A stretch of 64,000 bases of DNA from Vibrio hibernica. GTDB lineage: Bacteria > Pseudomonadota > Gammaproteobacteria > Enterobacterales > Vibrionaceae. The translations under genes and the position numbers were made by a program. Positions 34,667 through 44,909 of this stretch are shown one piece after another. Location of the stretch: contig NZ_VHKO01000009.1 in NCBI RefSeq assembly GCF_015223435.1, positions 1-64,000 of the forward strand, read 5' to 3'. The stretch's first letter is position 1. Each line of letters begins with the position of its first letter. The notes under the pieces were generated by a model. The model saw only the letters and a program-made list of their open reading frames with translations, was not told the origin of the DNA and did no database searches.

Positions 34667-35299
34667 CTAATTCGGTAACCAGCGTTTTTGTAACTCTTTA
34701 TAGTGTAACTCAAGCCACAGTAAAGCGATGATAGAAGCACCGTTCTCAATCGTACCATCACTCATCATTTGATAAGCTTTCTCTCTCGACATCACATGCA
34801 CCAAGATATCTTCATTTTCATCAGCCAATCCATGTATGCCAGATGCCGTCATAGCATCAACTTGCCCAATGAAAACATCTAATATTTCAGAGCATCCCCC
34901 AGAAGATGGATAATAATGGCAAATGGATTCAATATTAGTAACATCGACACCCGCTTCTTCTTTCGCCTCACGTTGAACGACCTCAATAGGGTTTTCACCG
35001 TCACCGTTCATTCCTGCAATGATTTCAAATTGCCAAGGCGAAGTATGTTCGAGTGCGCCAACTCGAATTTGTTCAATAATAATCACTTCATCAGTTACAG
35101 GATCGTAAGGCAGTAAAGCGCTCGCATGACCTCGATCGAACATTTCTCTTTCTAACGACTGACTCCAACCCCCAGCAAATAAACGATGAGAAAAAGTATA
35201 CTTCACCATTTTAAAGAAACCGTGAAAAATCGTTTCTTTGCTCTCAATTTTAACATCATTCGGCTGAAATCTTGTCGTTGAAACGTCATGTTCTCTCAT
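34667..35299 (-). CDS. nudF: ADP-ribose pyrophosphatase NudF
   Basis: NudF is a Nudix hydrolase that splits ADP-ribose into AMP and ribose 5-phosphate. The 210-residue length matches E. coli NudF (209). The Nudix box reads GENPIEVVQREAKEEAGVDV, with the metal-binding REAKEEAG core intact, after IEQIRVGALEHTSPWQFEI. The ATG at 35299 is preceded by no strong ribosome site. It is divergent from tolC, an arrangement shared with E. coli and V. cholerae, and starts the nudF-yqiB-cpdA-yqiA-parE-parC string. Confidence 0.95.
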   Translation of the reverse strand: MREHDVSTTRFQPNDVKIESKETIFHGFFKMVKYTFSHRLFAGGWSQSLEREMFDRGHASALLPYDPVTDEVIIIEQIRVGALEHTSPWQFEIIAGMNGDGENPIEVVQREAKEEAGVDVTNIESICHYYPSSGGCSEILDVFIGQVDAMTASGIHGLADENEDILVHVMSREKAYQMMSDGTIENGASIIALLWLELHYKELQKRWLPN

Positions 35300-35458
35300 G
35301 TTTTTTAGTCTCGCAGTAAAGATGTATGGGCGTATTGAACATTATATGTTGAGATATAAAATAGCTAATAATCAAACCACGACAAATCACAATCGACAAG
35401 CTTTGTTGTCACTTTTTTTTAAAAACAGTGAGTTTTGTTTGGCCTTTTTGTTTTTTAT

Positions 35459-35472
35459 TGTCCAAACGGACA
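35459..35472. promoter_or_regulatory. Palindrome in the nudF-tolC intergenic region
   Basis: TGTCC-AAAC-GGACA is a perfect 5+5 dyad that resembles TetR-type operators. It lies 100 bases before the tolC start in a 272-base divergent region. No known regulator can be assigned. Confidence 0.35.
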
Positions 35473-35571
35473 GTAAATGGTAAATTAATGTAAAAGATTG
35501 CATAACATTTTAGCGACTTAGGTTACAATCGTATGCATATTGTTTATTAATTATATAAGCGGGAAAGAATC

Positions 35572-36912
35572 ATGAAAAAGCTGCTTCCACTTATCGTCAG
35601 TCTCGCACTAAGTGGCGTAACCACTGCTCACGCTGATGATTTGGCACAGATTTATAATCAAGCAAAAGAAAATGATCCTCAGTTATTGCGTTCAAAAGCA
35701 GATCGAGATGCTTCTTTTGAAGCCATAGCATCAAGCCGTGGTACCCTTTTACCTCAAATTAATTTAACTGCTGGCTACAATATTACCCGTAATATTGACA
35801 CGCATGACAATCACCAACCCAGCTCTGCTATTTCAGAAAATAACAATTTTACAGCTGGTGTCGATTTCTCTCAAGAGCTTTACCGCCGCGATAGTTGGGT
35901 AAACTTGGATATCGCAGAGCAAAATGCTCGTCAACAAGATTCAGCCTACGCAGCAGAACAACAGAATATAATATTGCGTGTTTCGCAAGCCTATTTTGGC
36001 GTACTACAAGCTCAAGATAGTCTTACGTTTATTCGCGCAGAGAAAAAGGCCGTTGGTCGTCAGCTAGAACAAACTAAACAACGTTTTGATGTTGGTTTAT
36101 CAGCCATTACTGATGTGCATGATGCTCAAGCGCAATACGATAGCGTATTAGCCGATGAAATTATTGGTGAAAATAACGTTACCAACAGCTATGAAGAATT
36201 ACGTGAAATCACAGGTCAAATGAACAAAGATTTGGCTCAGCTAGATACTAAACGTTTTTCAGCTAATAGGCCTCAAACTAATTCAAATGCTCTAGTTGAT
36301 GAAGCACAACAGAAAAACTTATCACTATTGACTGCTCGTATTGCTCAAGACATTGCCAAAAGTAATATCTCATTAGCAAACTCTGGTTATACACCATCTT
36401 TAACATTAGATGCAGGCTACCAATATTCAGATGTTGATGATCATACCACCCGTGGTAACTACAAAAGTAATGACTACAATGTTGGTGTTAATCTAATTGT
36501 TCCTTTGTATCAAGGTGGAACCACTACCGCTGATGTGAAAACGGCTGAATACCAATATGTTTCAGCTAGTCAACAACTTGAATCGACTTATCGTGGTGTT
36601 GTAAAAAATGTACGTGCTTACTACAACAACATTAATGCATCTATTGGCACCATCCGTGCTTATGAGCAATCTGTTATTTCTGCAAAATCAGCATTAGAAG
36701 CAACAGAAGCCGGTTATGAAGTGGGTACTCGTACTATTGTTGATGTACTAGATTCAACTCGTCGTTTATACGATGCTAACCGTCAATTATCTGATGCTCG
36801 ATATAACTACATTCTAAGTGTCCTACAGCTAAAATTAGCAGTAGGAACATTGAGTGAACAAGATGTGTTAGATATTAATGCCGGTCTTAAAACTGCATCA
36901 ACATCTAAATAA
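35572..36912 (+). CDS. tolC: Outer-membrane efflux channel TolC
   Basis: TolC is the trimeric outer-membrane duct used by RND, MFS and ABC exporters and type I secretion. The precursor of 446 residues has a Sec signal peptide MKKLLPLIVSLALSGVTTAHA with cleavage before DDL. Two internally related halves follow, each with coiled-coil stretches (for example LRVSQAYFGVLQAQDSLTFI and the matching repeat in the second half). E. coli TolC is longer (493) at the C-terminus. GCGGGAAAG precedes the ATG. A strong terminator follows. Confidence 0.96.
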   Translation: MKKLLPLIVSLALSGVTTAHADDLAQIYNQAKENDPQLLRSKADRDASFEAIASSRGTLLPQINLTAGYNITRNIDTHDNHQPSSAISENNNFTAGVDFSQELYRRDSWVNLDIAEQNARQQDSAYAAEQQNIILRVSQAYFGVLQAQDSLTFIRAEKKAVGRQLEQTKQRFDVGLSAITDVHDAQAQYDSVLADEIIGENNVTNSYEELREITGQMNKDLAQLDTKRFSANRPQTNSNALVDEAQQKNLSLLTARIAQDIAKSNISLANSGYTPSLTLDAGYQYSDVDDHTTRGNYKSNDYNVGVNLIVPLYQGGTTTADVKTAEYQYVSASQQLESTYRGVVKNVRAYYNNINASIGTIRAYEQSVISAKSALEATEAGYEVGTRTIVDVLDSTRRLYDANRQLSDARYNYILSVLQLKLAVGTLSEQDVLDINAGLKTASTSK

Positions 36913-36932
36913 ACATCTAAACAAATATCGAT

Positions 36933-36968
36933 AAAAAAACGCCACTTCAATGAAGTGGCATTTTTTTT
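36933..36968. terminator. Terminator of tolC (probably also used by hldE)
   Basis: GCCACTTCA (36941-36949) and TGAAGTGGC (36951-36959) form a 9-bp stem, with seven A before and eight T after, so it suits both directions. Confidence 0.92.
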
Positions 36969-37016
36969 CAAACTTATCCGAACTCTTTTTTATAAAGTAT
37001 GAAAGGAGAAAGTACC

Positions 37017-38447
37017 CTAACCTTTACCACCTCTAATCGCATTAATGATTTCAGATGTCGAACAGCCATCTTCAAAATTTAATACTTTAACTTCGCCACC
37101 CGCGGCAATTACTTCATCACCACCCGCAATCTCTTCCGGCTTATAATCCCCACCTTTAACAAGAATACTCGGGAGAACTTCTGCAATTAAACGCTGTGGA
37201 GTATCTTCAGAAAATGGGACTACCCAATCTACTGCGCCTAAGCCTGCTAATACTGCCATACGGCGATCTGTTGGGTTTACTGGGCGACCAGGACCTTTTA
37301 AACGTTTTACTGAAGCATCAGTATTAACCGCAACAATTAGACGATCGCCTAATTCAGCAGCATGATTTAAATACGATACATGACCGGCATGTAAAATATC
37401 AAAGCAGCCATTCGTCATGACTACCTTCTCGCCACGGGCTCTAGCACGCTTGACCGCTTCAATTAATGTTGACTCACTAATCACACCATAATCAGTATCT
37501 TTACTGCCATGAATAGCTTCAGCTAACTCAATAGTCGACAGTGTTGAAGTACCTAATTTTCCGACAACTACTCCAGCAGCGGCATTGGCCAATGCGCATG
37601 ATTCTTTTAAATCTTTTCCTGCTGCAACCGAGGCTGCTAAGACCGAAATAACCGTATCACCGGCACCCGTCACATCAAAAACCTCTTGAGCTTGCGTCGG
37701 TAGATGAAAAGGTTCTTGTCCTCGTTGCAGTAATGTCATGCCATGCTCGCTACGAGTCACAAGCAAAGCTTCAAAGTCAAACTTCTCAATTAATGCTAAG
37801 CCTTTTTCAACTAAGTCTTGTTCATCCTTCGTCTTCCCTGCCACTAATTCAAATTCAGAAAGGTTGGGAGTGAGTAGTGTGGCTCCACGATATCGTTCAA
37901 AGTCCGCACCTTTAGGATCAACAAAAACAGGAACCTTAGCGGAGCGAGCCTTTTGAATCATCACTTGTACGTCGTCCAAAGCACCTTTACCGTAATCCGA
38001 TAAAATTAATGACTGTACGTGCGGTAGATATTGCTCCATTCGTTGCATTACAAGGGCAGAATCGACGCCAGCAAAGCTTTCTTCAAAATCAAGACGGATC
38101 AGCTGCTGACCGCGGCTCATCACGCGTAACTTAGTGATAGTTGGTAACTCAGGAATCGATACGAAATCACACTGTACATTTAATGATGATAATTTATCAA
38201 CAAGCACTTTAGCCGGTTCGTCATCTCCGGTTAAACCAATTAATTTTGCATTACCACCTAATGCCGCAATATTCATTGCCACGTTTGCCGCGCCACCTGG
38301 ACGTTCTTCGTTGTTTTCAATTTTAACCACAGGAACCGGCGCTTCAGGAGAAATTCGAGCCGTTGGGCCATACCAATACCGATCAAGCATGACATCACCA
38401 ACAATCAACACTCCAGATTTAGCATAATTGGGCAAAATAGGTTTCAT
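37017..38447 (-). CDS. hldE: Bifunctional heptose 7-phosphate kinase/heptose 1-phosphate adenylyltransferase HldE
   Basis: HldE makes ADP-D-glycero-beta-D-manno-heptose, the precursor of the LPS inner core. The 476 residues combine a PfkB-type kinase (about 1-318; [21 protein letters not shown] and DVTGAGDTV with its catalytic Asp) and a cytidylyltransferase-like domain (about 344-476; [15 protein letters not shown] with the HxGH signature). E. coli HldE has 477 residues. It follows glnE on the same strand after 134 bases, as in E. coli. Confidence 0.97.
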   Translation of the reverse strand: MKPILPNYAKSGVLIVGDVMLDRYWYGPTARISPEAPVPVVKIENNEERPGGAANVAMNIAALGGNAKLIGLTGDDEPAKVLVDKLSSLNVQCDFVSIPELPTITKLRVMSRGQQLIRLDFEESFAGVDSALVMQRMEQYLPHVQSLILSDYGKGALDDVQVMIQKARSAKVPVFVDPKGADFERYRGATLLTPNLSEFELVAGKTKDEQDLVEKGLALIEKFDFEALLVTRSEHGMTLLQRGQEPFHLPTQAQEVFDVTGAGDTVISVLAASVAAGKDLKESCALANAAAGVVVGKLGTSTLSTIELAEAIHGSKDTDYGVISESTLIEAVKRARARGEKVVMTNGCFDILHAGHVSYLNHAAELGDRLIVAVNTDASVKRLKGPGRPVNPTDRRMAVLAGLGAVDWVVPFSEDTPQRLIAEVLPSILVKGGDYKPEEIAGGDEVIAAGGEVKVLNFEDGCSTSEIINAIRGGKG

Positions 38448-38581
38448 AATACTCTCCGATGGTTCAGTTTATAGTTCGCGTTATCAACACCTATAACTAA
38501 GCCATAAATTTATAACAACATAATATAGTTAATTGGTGCGGATCATATCACATACACCAAGAACGAAAAGCCAGTAATCGG

Positions 38582-41461
38582 TTAAGACTCAGCAGGTAAC
38601 GGTAACCATGATTGCCATTGCGTTTGAATACACCGCCTTTGTTCCACAAAACGGGACTCATCCACATCTGCACTTTGTTTTAGTAAATTACGATGATGAA
38701 TTTCATCTCTTAGAGTTGTGTAAGCTTCTATCAACCGTTCAGCTTGCATCACTGTGATTAAATCTTGTTGCGCCATAACGCCAAGAATTCGAACATTGTC
38801 CGACCATTGTGTTAACTCTGGGTATTGATGGCTATATTGCAAGACCCAATATTGCACCAAAAACTCAACATCGGTTATCCCCCCTTTATCTTGTTTTAGC
38901 ATAAAGCGACCTGCTTTTTTAGCTCCAAGGTGGCCGCGCATTTTTACGCGCATATCCGCAACTTCTTGTTTGAGCTTACCTTGATCTCTTTCAAGGCTCA
39001 GTATCGTAAAACGAGTCTGACTAAATGCTTGTTCCAGTTGTGCATCACCATAAATCATCCGTGCTCTAACTAAAGATTGATGTTCCCACGTCCACGCATC
39101 TTTATGTTGATATTCATCAAACGTTTCCGCAGTGCAAACCAATAAGCCTGATGCACCCGATGGTCTTAAACGAGTATCTACATCATATAAAATACCCGAT
39201 GGCGTACGTGCTGAAAATATATGAATGATGCGCTGAGCAAGCCGTAAATAAAACTGCCTACCATCGATTTCTTTTGCCCCATCAGTGGTAATGCTTTCAG
39301 GGCAATCATGTAAGAAAACCACATCAAGATCAGAGTCATACCCTAACTCCCAACCACCCACTTTACCGTAACCAATAACCGAAAATCCTTTACCATCTCT
39401 CCCAATCAAATGGCGAGGTTCGCCAAATTTCTGGCTCACTTGTAACCAAGCTTGCTGCACGACCGCATCCATAATCGCTTCGGATAAATACGTTAAGTGA
39501 TCGCTCACTTTCATAACCGGAAGCACACCGGCAATATCTGCCGCTGCAACTTTTAAAATACAGATCTGTTTGAATTGGCGCAGCGCTTCCATTTGCTGTT
39601 CCATATCATCTTCAGGGATACGAGCTAAGAAATCTCGTAACTCTGAACGATAATCAGCTAAAGCAATAGGATTATAAAGCTGCTGAGGATCAATCAATTC
39701 ATCCAATAAAATAGGATAACGTCCCAACATTTCAGAAATCATAGGGCTCGCAGTACACAAACGGATCAGCTGTTTCAAAGCGCCCGCATGAGCTTCCAAC
39801 AATTCTAGATAAGTAGTACGCGTAACAATTTTAGTCAGAATGTGTAAAACGCGTGGTAAACCAAATTGCGCATCAGGATGAGATAAAACAGTTTCAAATA
39901 TCTTAGGCATCAGTTGGACTAATACTTCTCGACCACGTTGTCCTAATGTTTTCTTCGCTAAATCTTTTTTAAACTGACTAATTATAGCGGCCAATTCTTC
40001 CGCTGATTCAATACCAAGATCCGTGATTAAAATATTTTCCACAACATCCTGTTGTAAAGCCATATCCCATATTTCGATAAAATGCGTCGCAACCATCGAT
40101 TCTTGGCTTTCGTCCTCGCCAATAAGATCAACAAAAATCGCATGAACTTGCTGCATATGATGAGTAATCGACGCCATCAATTCATCCCAGCACTGAGCTC
40201 CCATCGCACAGACTAAACGCTCTTGATCGAGTGGATTATCCGGTAAGGTTTGAGTTTGCTTATCATGCATAGCTTGAATAAGATTCTCCACACGGCGTAA
40301 AAATAGGTAGCTTTGACGTAGCAATTCAACCTCATTAGATTCAAGTAAATGAAGTTCATCAATCGCCACTAATGTTTCTAACAAGCCACGATCACGTAAA
40401 CTTGGTTCTCTGCCACCTCGAATCAACTGGAACACTTGAGCGATAAACTCTATTTCTCGGATCCCGCCAGCCCCTAATTTAATATTATTCACTAAACCAC
40501 GGCGACGAACCTCTGCTCGAATCATCGATTTCATTCGACGCAGCGATTGAATCGCACTAAAGTCAATATAACGACGGAACACAAATGGTCGTAGCATTTG
40601 ACGAAGTTCTTGGTATTGAGGGTACATTTCACTTCCCATCACCCTCGCCTTCACCATCGCGTAGCGCTCCCAATCTCGACCTTGTTCTTGGTAATAATCC
40701 TCTAAAGCGGCGTAGCTCATCACTAATGGGCCGCTCTCACCGAAAGGTCTCAAACGCATATCCACACGGTAGCAAAACCCATCTAACGTTGGCTGATCGA
40801 GTGATTTTATAATCCTCTGACCTAGTCGGGTAAAAAACTGTGCGTTATCAATACTACGACGCTGGCCTTGAGTTTGACCATTTTCAGGATAGGTGAAAAT
40901 CAAATCAATATCAGAAGAAAAGTTAAGCTCGCCGCCCCCTAACTTACCCATACCAATAATAAGCATAGGTTGCGCTTGTCCTTCGTCATTACAAGGCGTT
41001 CCCCACTCCTGGCAGCATGCTTGATATTGCCATCGGTAAGCTTCAAAAATCATGGCTTCTGCCAGTTGTGATAAATGCGATAAACTGGTTTCCAGATCCC
41101 AATGCACGCTCGTATCATAAGAAAGCAAGCAATCTCGCCAAGCGATAATAACCATCTCTTGACGGCGAAAAAGACGTAACTGACACATGAGTTCAAGTTC
41201 ATTAGTACAAGTACTTAATCTCAGCGCTAATGCCTGTCGATAGTGATTTTCTCGGTCATTTTTTGTTAACAATTCAGGTAATGCGGCCATCAATGCTTTA
41301 TCGCCTTGTAATGAATCAAAAATAAAATCACTCAAAGGCAAAACTTGTTCTAATTGCTGCAATATATTTGTAGGCCAATTAATTAATATTTCTTGATAAC
41401 TTTGCTGTAAAGCACTCATGGATTTTTGGCATTGTTGCTGTAATTGAGTAGAGAGAACCAT
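38582..41461 (-). CDS. glnE: Glutamine synthetase adenylyltransferase/deadenylase GlnE
   Basis: GlnE adds AMP to glutamine synthetase when nitrogen is plentiful and removes it when nitrogen is short, under PII control. The 959 residues contain two nucleotidyltransferase domains. The N-terminal deadenylating one has GGGELNFSSDIDLIFTY; the C-terminal adenylating one has GGWELGYDSDLDVVFLHD. Each is followed by a helical regulatory part. E. coli GlnE has 946 residues. The ATG is preceded by AAGGA. In E. coli ygiF is immediately upstream; here a channel gene intervenes. Confidence 0.97.
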   Translation of the reverse strand: MVLSTQLQQQCQKSMSALQQSYQEILINWPTNILQQLEQVLPLSDFIFDSLQGDKALMAALPELLTKNDRENHYRQALALRLSTCTNELELMCQLRLFRRQEMVIIAWRDCLLSYDTSVHWDLETSLSHLSQLAEAMIFEAYRWQYQACCQEWGTPCNDEGQAQPMLIIGMGKLGGGELNFSSDIDLIFTYPENGQTQGQRRSIDNAQFFTRLGQRIIKSLDQPTLDGFCYRVDMRLRPFGESGPLVMSYAALEDYYQEQGRDWERYAMVKARVMGSEMYPQYQELRQMLRPFVFRRYIDFSAIQSLRRMKSMIRAEVRRRGLVNNIKLGAGGIREIEFIAQVFQLIRGGREPSLRDRGLLETLVAIDELHLLESNEVELLRQSYLFLRRVENLIQAMHDKQTQTLPDNPLDQERLVCAMGAQCWDELMASITHHMQQVHAIFVDLIGEDESQESMVATHFIEIWDMALQQDVVENILITDLGIESAEELAAIISQFKKDLAKKTLGQRGREVLVQLMPKIFETVLSHPDAQFGLPRVLHILTKIVTRTTYLELLEAHAGALKQLIRLCTASPMISEMLGRYPILLDELIDPQQLYNPIALADYRSELRDFLARIPEDDMEQQMEALRQFKQICILKVAAADIAGVLPVMKVSDHLTYLSEAIMDAVVQQAWLQVSQKFGEPRHLIGRDGKGFSVIGYGKVGGWELGYDSDLDVVFLHDCPESITTDGAKEIDGRQFYLRLAQRIIHIFSARTPSGILYDVDTRLRPSGASGLLVCTAETFDEYQHKDAWTWEHQSLVRARMIYGDAQLEQAFSQTRFTILSLERDQGKLKQEVADMRVKMRGHLGAKKAGRFMLKQDKGGITDVEFLVQYWVLQYSHQYPELTQWSDNVRILGVMAQQDLITVMQAERLIEAYTTLRDEIHHRNLLKQSADVDESRFVEQRRCIQTQWQSWLPLPAES

Positions 41462-41637
41462 GATTTTTCCTTGTATGTATTATACCAATCGTCGTAATTG
41501 CTTTAAGATTTAACTCACTAAATAGAGACAATGATGCAATATGGTCAATATCAGCACCCTATCGTGTTGGCGACCACATTAAATCCACTCTAGAAAACAG
41601 TGAGAGTCGCTTTACATCTATTCCTAAAGGAACATCT

Positions 41638-42402
41638 ATGCATAAATATTACAGTGATGTTGATTTTAAACCGTTGAGTTTAATGTCATTACTGCTTTCG
41701 ATTGTTTCTTTGATTCTGGTTTCGTATTTATTATTTATACCTGTATCCGAAGATACTCGACATACTTTATTAGGCATTGATACGACTATCTGTTGTCTAT
41801 TTTTATTTCAATTGAGCTTAGATTGTTATCGTTCTAAGCACCGCCTTAAATACTTAAAATTGCACTGGTTGGATTTCCTTGCAAGCTTACCTGCGATCGA
41901 AATTTTCCGTTATGCCCGCCTGCTGCATGTATTTAGGATCATTCTGATTTTACGTTTTAACAAAAAAGTGGTTCAGCAAATACTAGAAAACCGTAAAGAA
42001 GCGACTCTTGCAACTATTTTTACACTGCTGATTATCTTACTCTGCTTAGGTTCAAGCTTTATGCTGTTATTTGAAGAGAATGATCCAAGCAGTAATATTA
42101 AGACTGCTGCAGATGCATTATGGTGGAGCATAGTAACAATCTCTACGGTGGGTTATGGTGATCACTATCCGGTGACATTTTCCGGGAAGATACTCGCATC
42201 CATACTGATCGTTTGTGGCGTTGGTATTTTTGGTATGATCTCAGGCCTTCTTGCTTCGATTATCGCTTCACCAAATAGTAAGCAGCACACCCAAGACAAG
42301 AAGAACATTGAGTTAATCTTACAGCAACAACAGAAATTAATAACCCAGATCGAACGACTCGAATTACAGCTACAAGAAAAGCATGAAAAAGGGATCCGAT
42401 GA
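41638..42402 (+). CDS. Voltage-gated-type potassium channel, 6TM
   Basis: The 254-residue protein has six hydrophobic segments and a pore loop with the K+ selectivity filter TVGYGD (near 178). Segment 4 has repeated arginines (FRYARLLHVFRIILILRF), as in voltage sensors. The C-terminus is a short coiled coil (KKNIELILQQQQKLITQIER) that could promote tetramer assembly. It resembles small Kv-like bacterial channels rather than E. coli Kch, since no RCK domain is present. The ATG has AAAGGA upstream. It lies on the opposite strand between glnE and ygiF, which are adjacent in E. coli. Confidence 0.85.
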   Translation: MHKYYSDVDFKPLSLMSLLLSIVSLILVSYLLFIPVSEDTRHTLLGIDTTICCLFLFQLSLDCYRSKHRLKYLKLHWLDFLASLPAIEIFRYARLLHVFRIILILRFNKKVVQQILENRKEATLATIFTLLIILLCLGSSFMLLFEENDPSSNIKTAADALWWSIVTISTVGYGDHYPVTFSGKILASILIVCGVGIFGMISGLLASIIASPNSKQHTQDKKNIELILQQQQKLITQIERLELQLQEKHEKGIR

Positions 42403-42416
42403 TCCCTTTTTCATGC
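42381..42416. terminator. Perfect 16-bp hairpin over the channel gene's stop codon
   Basis: GCATGAAAAAGGGATC (42381-42396) and GATCCCTTTTTCATGC (42401-42416) flank CGAT. The TGA stop occupies 42400-42402. A and T tracts inside the stem suggest a bidirectional terminator for the channel and ygiF genes. Confidence 0.7.
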
Positions 42417-42437
42417 CTAAATAATATTCAGCCATAT

Positions 42438-43961
42438 TTAATCATGCCAATACGGAGTAAGTTCTAAACAGTGAGTCCGCGTTTTTTCCATTGCATGTAA
42501 AATCGAATTTTCTTGTCGTTTAAGCCAACGGTCTAATTGGTCTTGCTGCTCAACATTAAGTTCTTCATGCAGCTGCTTTAATGGCGTTAGATTCAACAAA
42601 TCATCAATACCTTGCAGTAAGTCAACCCAAGGTAAACGAAATTGGGTTCTCAAGTTAAGATCAAATAATGAGGCAAAAGCGAGACCGGTATAAAGAGTTC
42701 GACTCAAGCGTAATTGTTGATCAATATAATCCTGACATAAAAAAGAACGTTCAACAGGAAAAGCTTCAACTAATTCAGCCCAACTACGATCAAGCTGCTT
42801 TTTCGCAAATAATGTCACGCTTTGACTCATTTTTTGCTTAGCTTTATCATCAAGGAATGAATTCCAATCACGCGATAATATCCAACGGCTTAAATCAAGC
42901 AGAACAGCGGTATATCGAGCAGACTGGAAAAGCTCCAGCATGTCATCTCTGTTAGGTAACGCCTCTTTCTGAAGGATGAGTTCATTGACTAAATGTTTTT
43001 GGCTATCAAGTTTACGTAAAATATAGCCTTTATCTTTTGTTAGTTCATTAAGGTATTGATCATTTTTAAGCCATGCTAGCTCATCATCCAACCACTTAAA
43101 TTCTTGACGTAAAATAGCACTGGCACGGCGGGGAATAATTCCACCGTAAATGTGGAAAAGTTGACGAATAAACTCAATCGCTTCATTGATTTGCTCTAAT
43201 GCAGCAATCGAATCATGCTCTGCATAAATTTGCTCATGATAAAGCCAATGAGATAAAGCATGTTCAAGTGAATCCACAAAACAAGCCTCTACCGTATCGC
43301 TTGGTTGTGTTTCAACTAAAGCAAAGCTCATAACCGGATCGCATTGATAATCTTGTTGAGCTAAACGATAACCACGAGCCGCTTTACTTAGATTCCCTAG
43401 GCGCATACCACCTTTGTCTGATAATAGCCGGGCCAACGTAAATAACGATTCAGTCTGACCTGATTTAAGCTCTAACTCAACTTCGCAAATAGGAGTATGT
43501 TGGTCGCCAACAATGACGGCACCTTGATCGAAAGCAAGTTCGATCTGACTGCCATCAGGCATACTCAGCAACCATTGTTCACGTTCAAAATTAGTTTCAA
43601 ATAATGGTAATAATTCGCTTTGTAAATCGTGCCAATCTCGATTTTCAGGCCAGATATCAGTGGGATGAAGTGAAAGGTCAGGTTCATTACTGGTATGTTC
43701 AGCGTTGAATTCTGGCCTTTGATGTAAGCCTGCAACAACTCGACCGGATGTTTTCACCGTTTGAACATAGACATCATCATCACTACGACGAATGCGCAGA
43801 CCAATATCATGCTGTCTTAGCCATTGATCTGAAGTATCAAAATAGAGATTAGACAGTGCTCGACAACTATGTTGAAGTACCTTCATTTTTTCTATTTTTA
43901 ATTTTAGAATATCGGAAAAATCAGGTGAAACAAAAAATTTCAGTTCTATCTCAGTTTCCAT
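42438..43961 (-). CDS. ygiF: Inorganic triphosphatase YgiF (CYTH-CHAD)
   Basis: The 507-residue protein has a CYTH domain (about 1-200) with the tunnel motif EIELK at the start and arginine/glutamate strands such as IGLRIRR and EVELELKSG, then a CHAD domain (about 220-500) of histidine-bearing helices such as HWLYHEQIYAEHDSIAALEQ. E. coli YgiF hydrolyses inorganic tripolyphosphate, and CHAD domains bind polyphosphate. The start is placed at the ATG at 43961, METEIELKFF; the frame is open to 44018 but the CYTH fold begins here. It neighbours phosphate transport genes, which fits a phosphate theme. Confidence 0.93.
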   Translation of the reverse strand: METEIELKFFVSPDFSDILKLKIEKMKVLQHSCRALSNLYFDTSDQWLRQHDIGLRIRRSDDDVYVQTVKTSGRVVAGLHQRPEFNAEHTSNEPDLSLHPTDIWPENRDWHDLQSELLPLFETNFEREQWLLSMPDGSQIELAFDQGAVIVGDQHTPICEVELELKSGQTESLFTLARLLSDKGGMRLGNLSKAARGYRLAQQDYQCDPVMSFALVETQPSDTVEACFVDSLEHALSHWLYHEQIYAEHDSIAALEQINEAIEFIRQLFHIYGGIIPRRASAILRQEFKWLDDELAWLKNDQYLNELTKDKGYILRKLDSQKHLVNELILQKEALPNRDDMLELFQSARYTAVLLDLSRWILSRDWNSFLDDKAKQKMSQSVTLFAKKQLDRSWAELVEAFPVERSFLCQDYIDQQLRLSRTLYTGLAFASLFDLNLRTQFRLPWVDLLQGIDDLLNLTPLKQLHEELNVEQQDQLDRWLKRQENSILHAMEKTRTHCLELTPYWHD

Positions 43962-44180
43962 GTTCAAATCCGTAGTTGATAACACTGAAAGGATATGGCG
44001 GAATGCATAAAGGAGCAAGTAAGAAATAACCGCAGTTGTTTTTAAACATGCTCTAAAATAGTATGAATGCCAGTAATATTAAGTTAACATGCGCGACTTT
44101 ATAGCGCTGCCAAGCATTTGACCACTAAAGTTTTAAGGTTAAATGTCCTATGAGTTATATTTTTTGTAGGTTGAATAACC

Positions 44181-44861
44181 ATGCCAGTAAATACAATTAT
44201 GGGGCTATTTGCAAAGTCCCCTATTAAGCCTTTGCAAGAACACGTTGTCCGTGTAAATGAATGCTGTTCACACTTGATTCCTTTTTTTGAAGCTTGTGCT
44301 CAAGAAGATTGGGATGAAGCGAACAAACAACGTGAAACCATATCTCGTCTTGAACGAGAAGCGGATTCACTAAAACGTGAAATTCGTCTTAAGTTACCTC
44401 GTGGGCTATTCATGCCAGTCGATCGTACTGACATGCTTGAGTTGCTTACTCAGCAAGACAAATTAGCTAACCTTGCCAAAGATATTGCAGGCCGCGTTAT
44501 TGGTCGCCGCTTACAAATCCCTTCTACACTCAATGAATCCTTTATTGCTTATGTCATTCGTTGCCTCGATGCTGCTAAACAAGCTCAAAAGGTAATTCAT
44601 GAACTTGATGAGCTACTTGAAACAGGCTTTAAAGGCCGTGAAGTAACGCTTGTTGCAGAAATGATTAATCAATTAGACGAAATTGAAGATGATACTGATG
44701 TTATGCAAATCGCATTACGTCAGCAACTCATGGAAATTGAATCTAAATATAATCCTATCGATGTCATGTTCCTATACAAAATATTGGAATGGGTTGGTGG
44801 TATTGCCGATCAAGCCCAACGCGTTGGTGCTCGATTGGAAGTCATGTTGTCTCGTTCATAA
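44181..44861 (+). CDS. DUF47/TIGR00153 PhoU-like protein, Pit accessory
   Basis: The 226-residue all-helical protein belongs to the DUF47 family (TIGR00153), distantly related to PhoU. VNTIMGLFAKSPIKPLQEHV, the acidic-rich helices and RVGARLEVMLSRS are characteristic. Members are nearly always beside a low-affinity phosphate transporter gene and probably modulate it; direct function is not settled. It precedes the Pit gene by 117 bases, with a hairpin between. A start ATG is present but the ribosome site is weak (AGG 14-16 bases upstream). Confidence 0.9.
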   Translation: MPVNTIMGLFAKSPIKPLQEHVVRVNECCSHLIPFFEACAQEDWDEANKQRETISRLEREADSLKREIRLKLPRGLFMPVDRTDMLELLTQQDKLANLAKDIAGRVIGRRLQIPSTLNESFIAYVIRCLDAAKQAQKVIHELDELLETGFKGREVTLVAEMINQLDEIEDDTDVMQIALRQQLMEIESKYNPIDVMFLYKILEWVGGIADQAQRVGARLEVMLSRS

Positions 44862-44909
44862 GTTCGACTCAATCAAAAATAATCAAAACAGTACAAAGTA
44901 ACTTATGCA

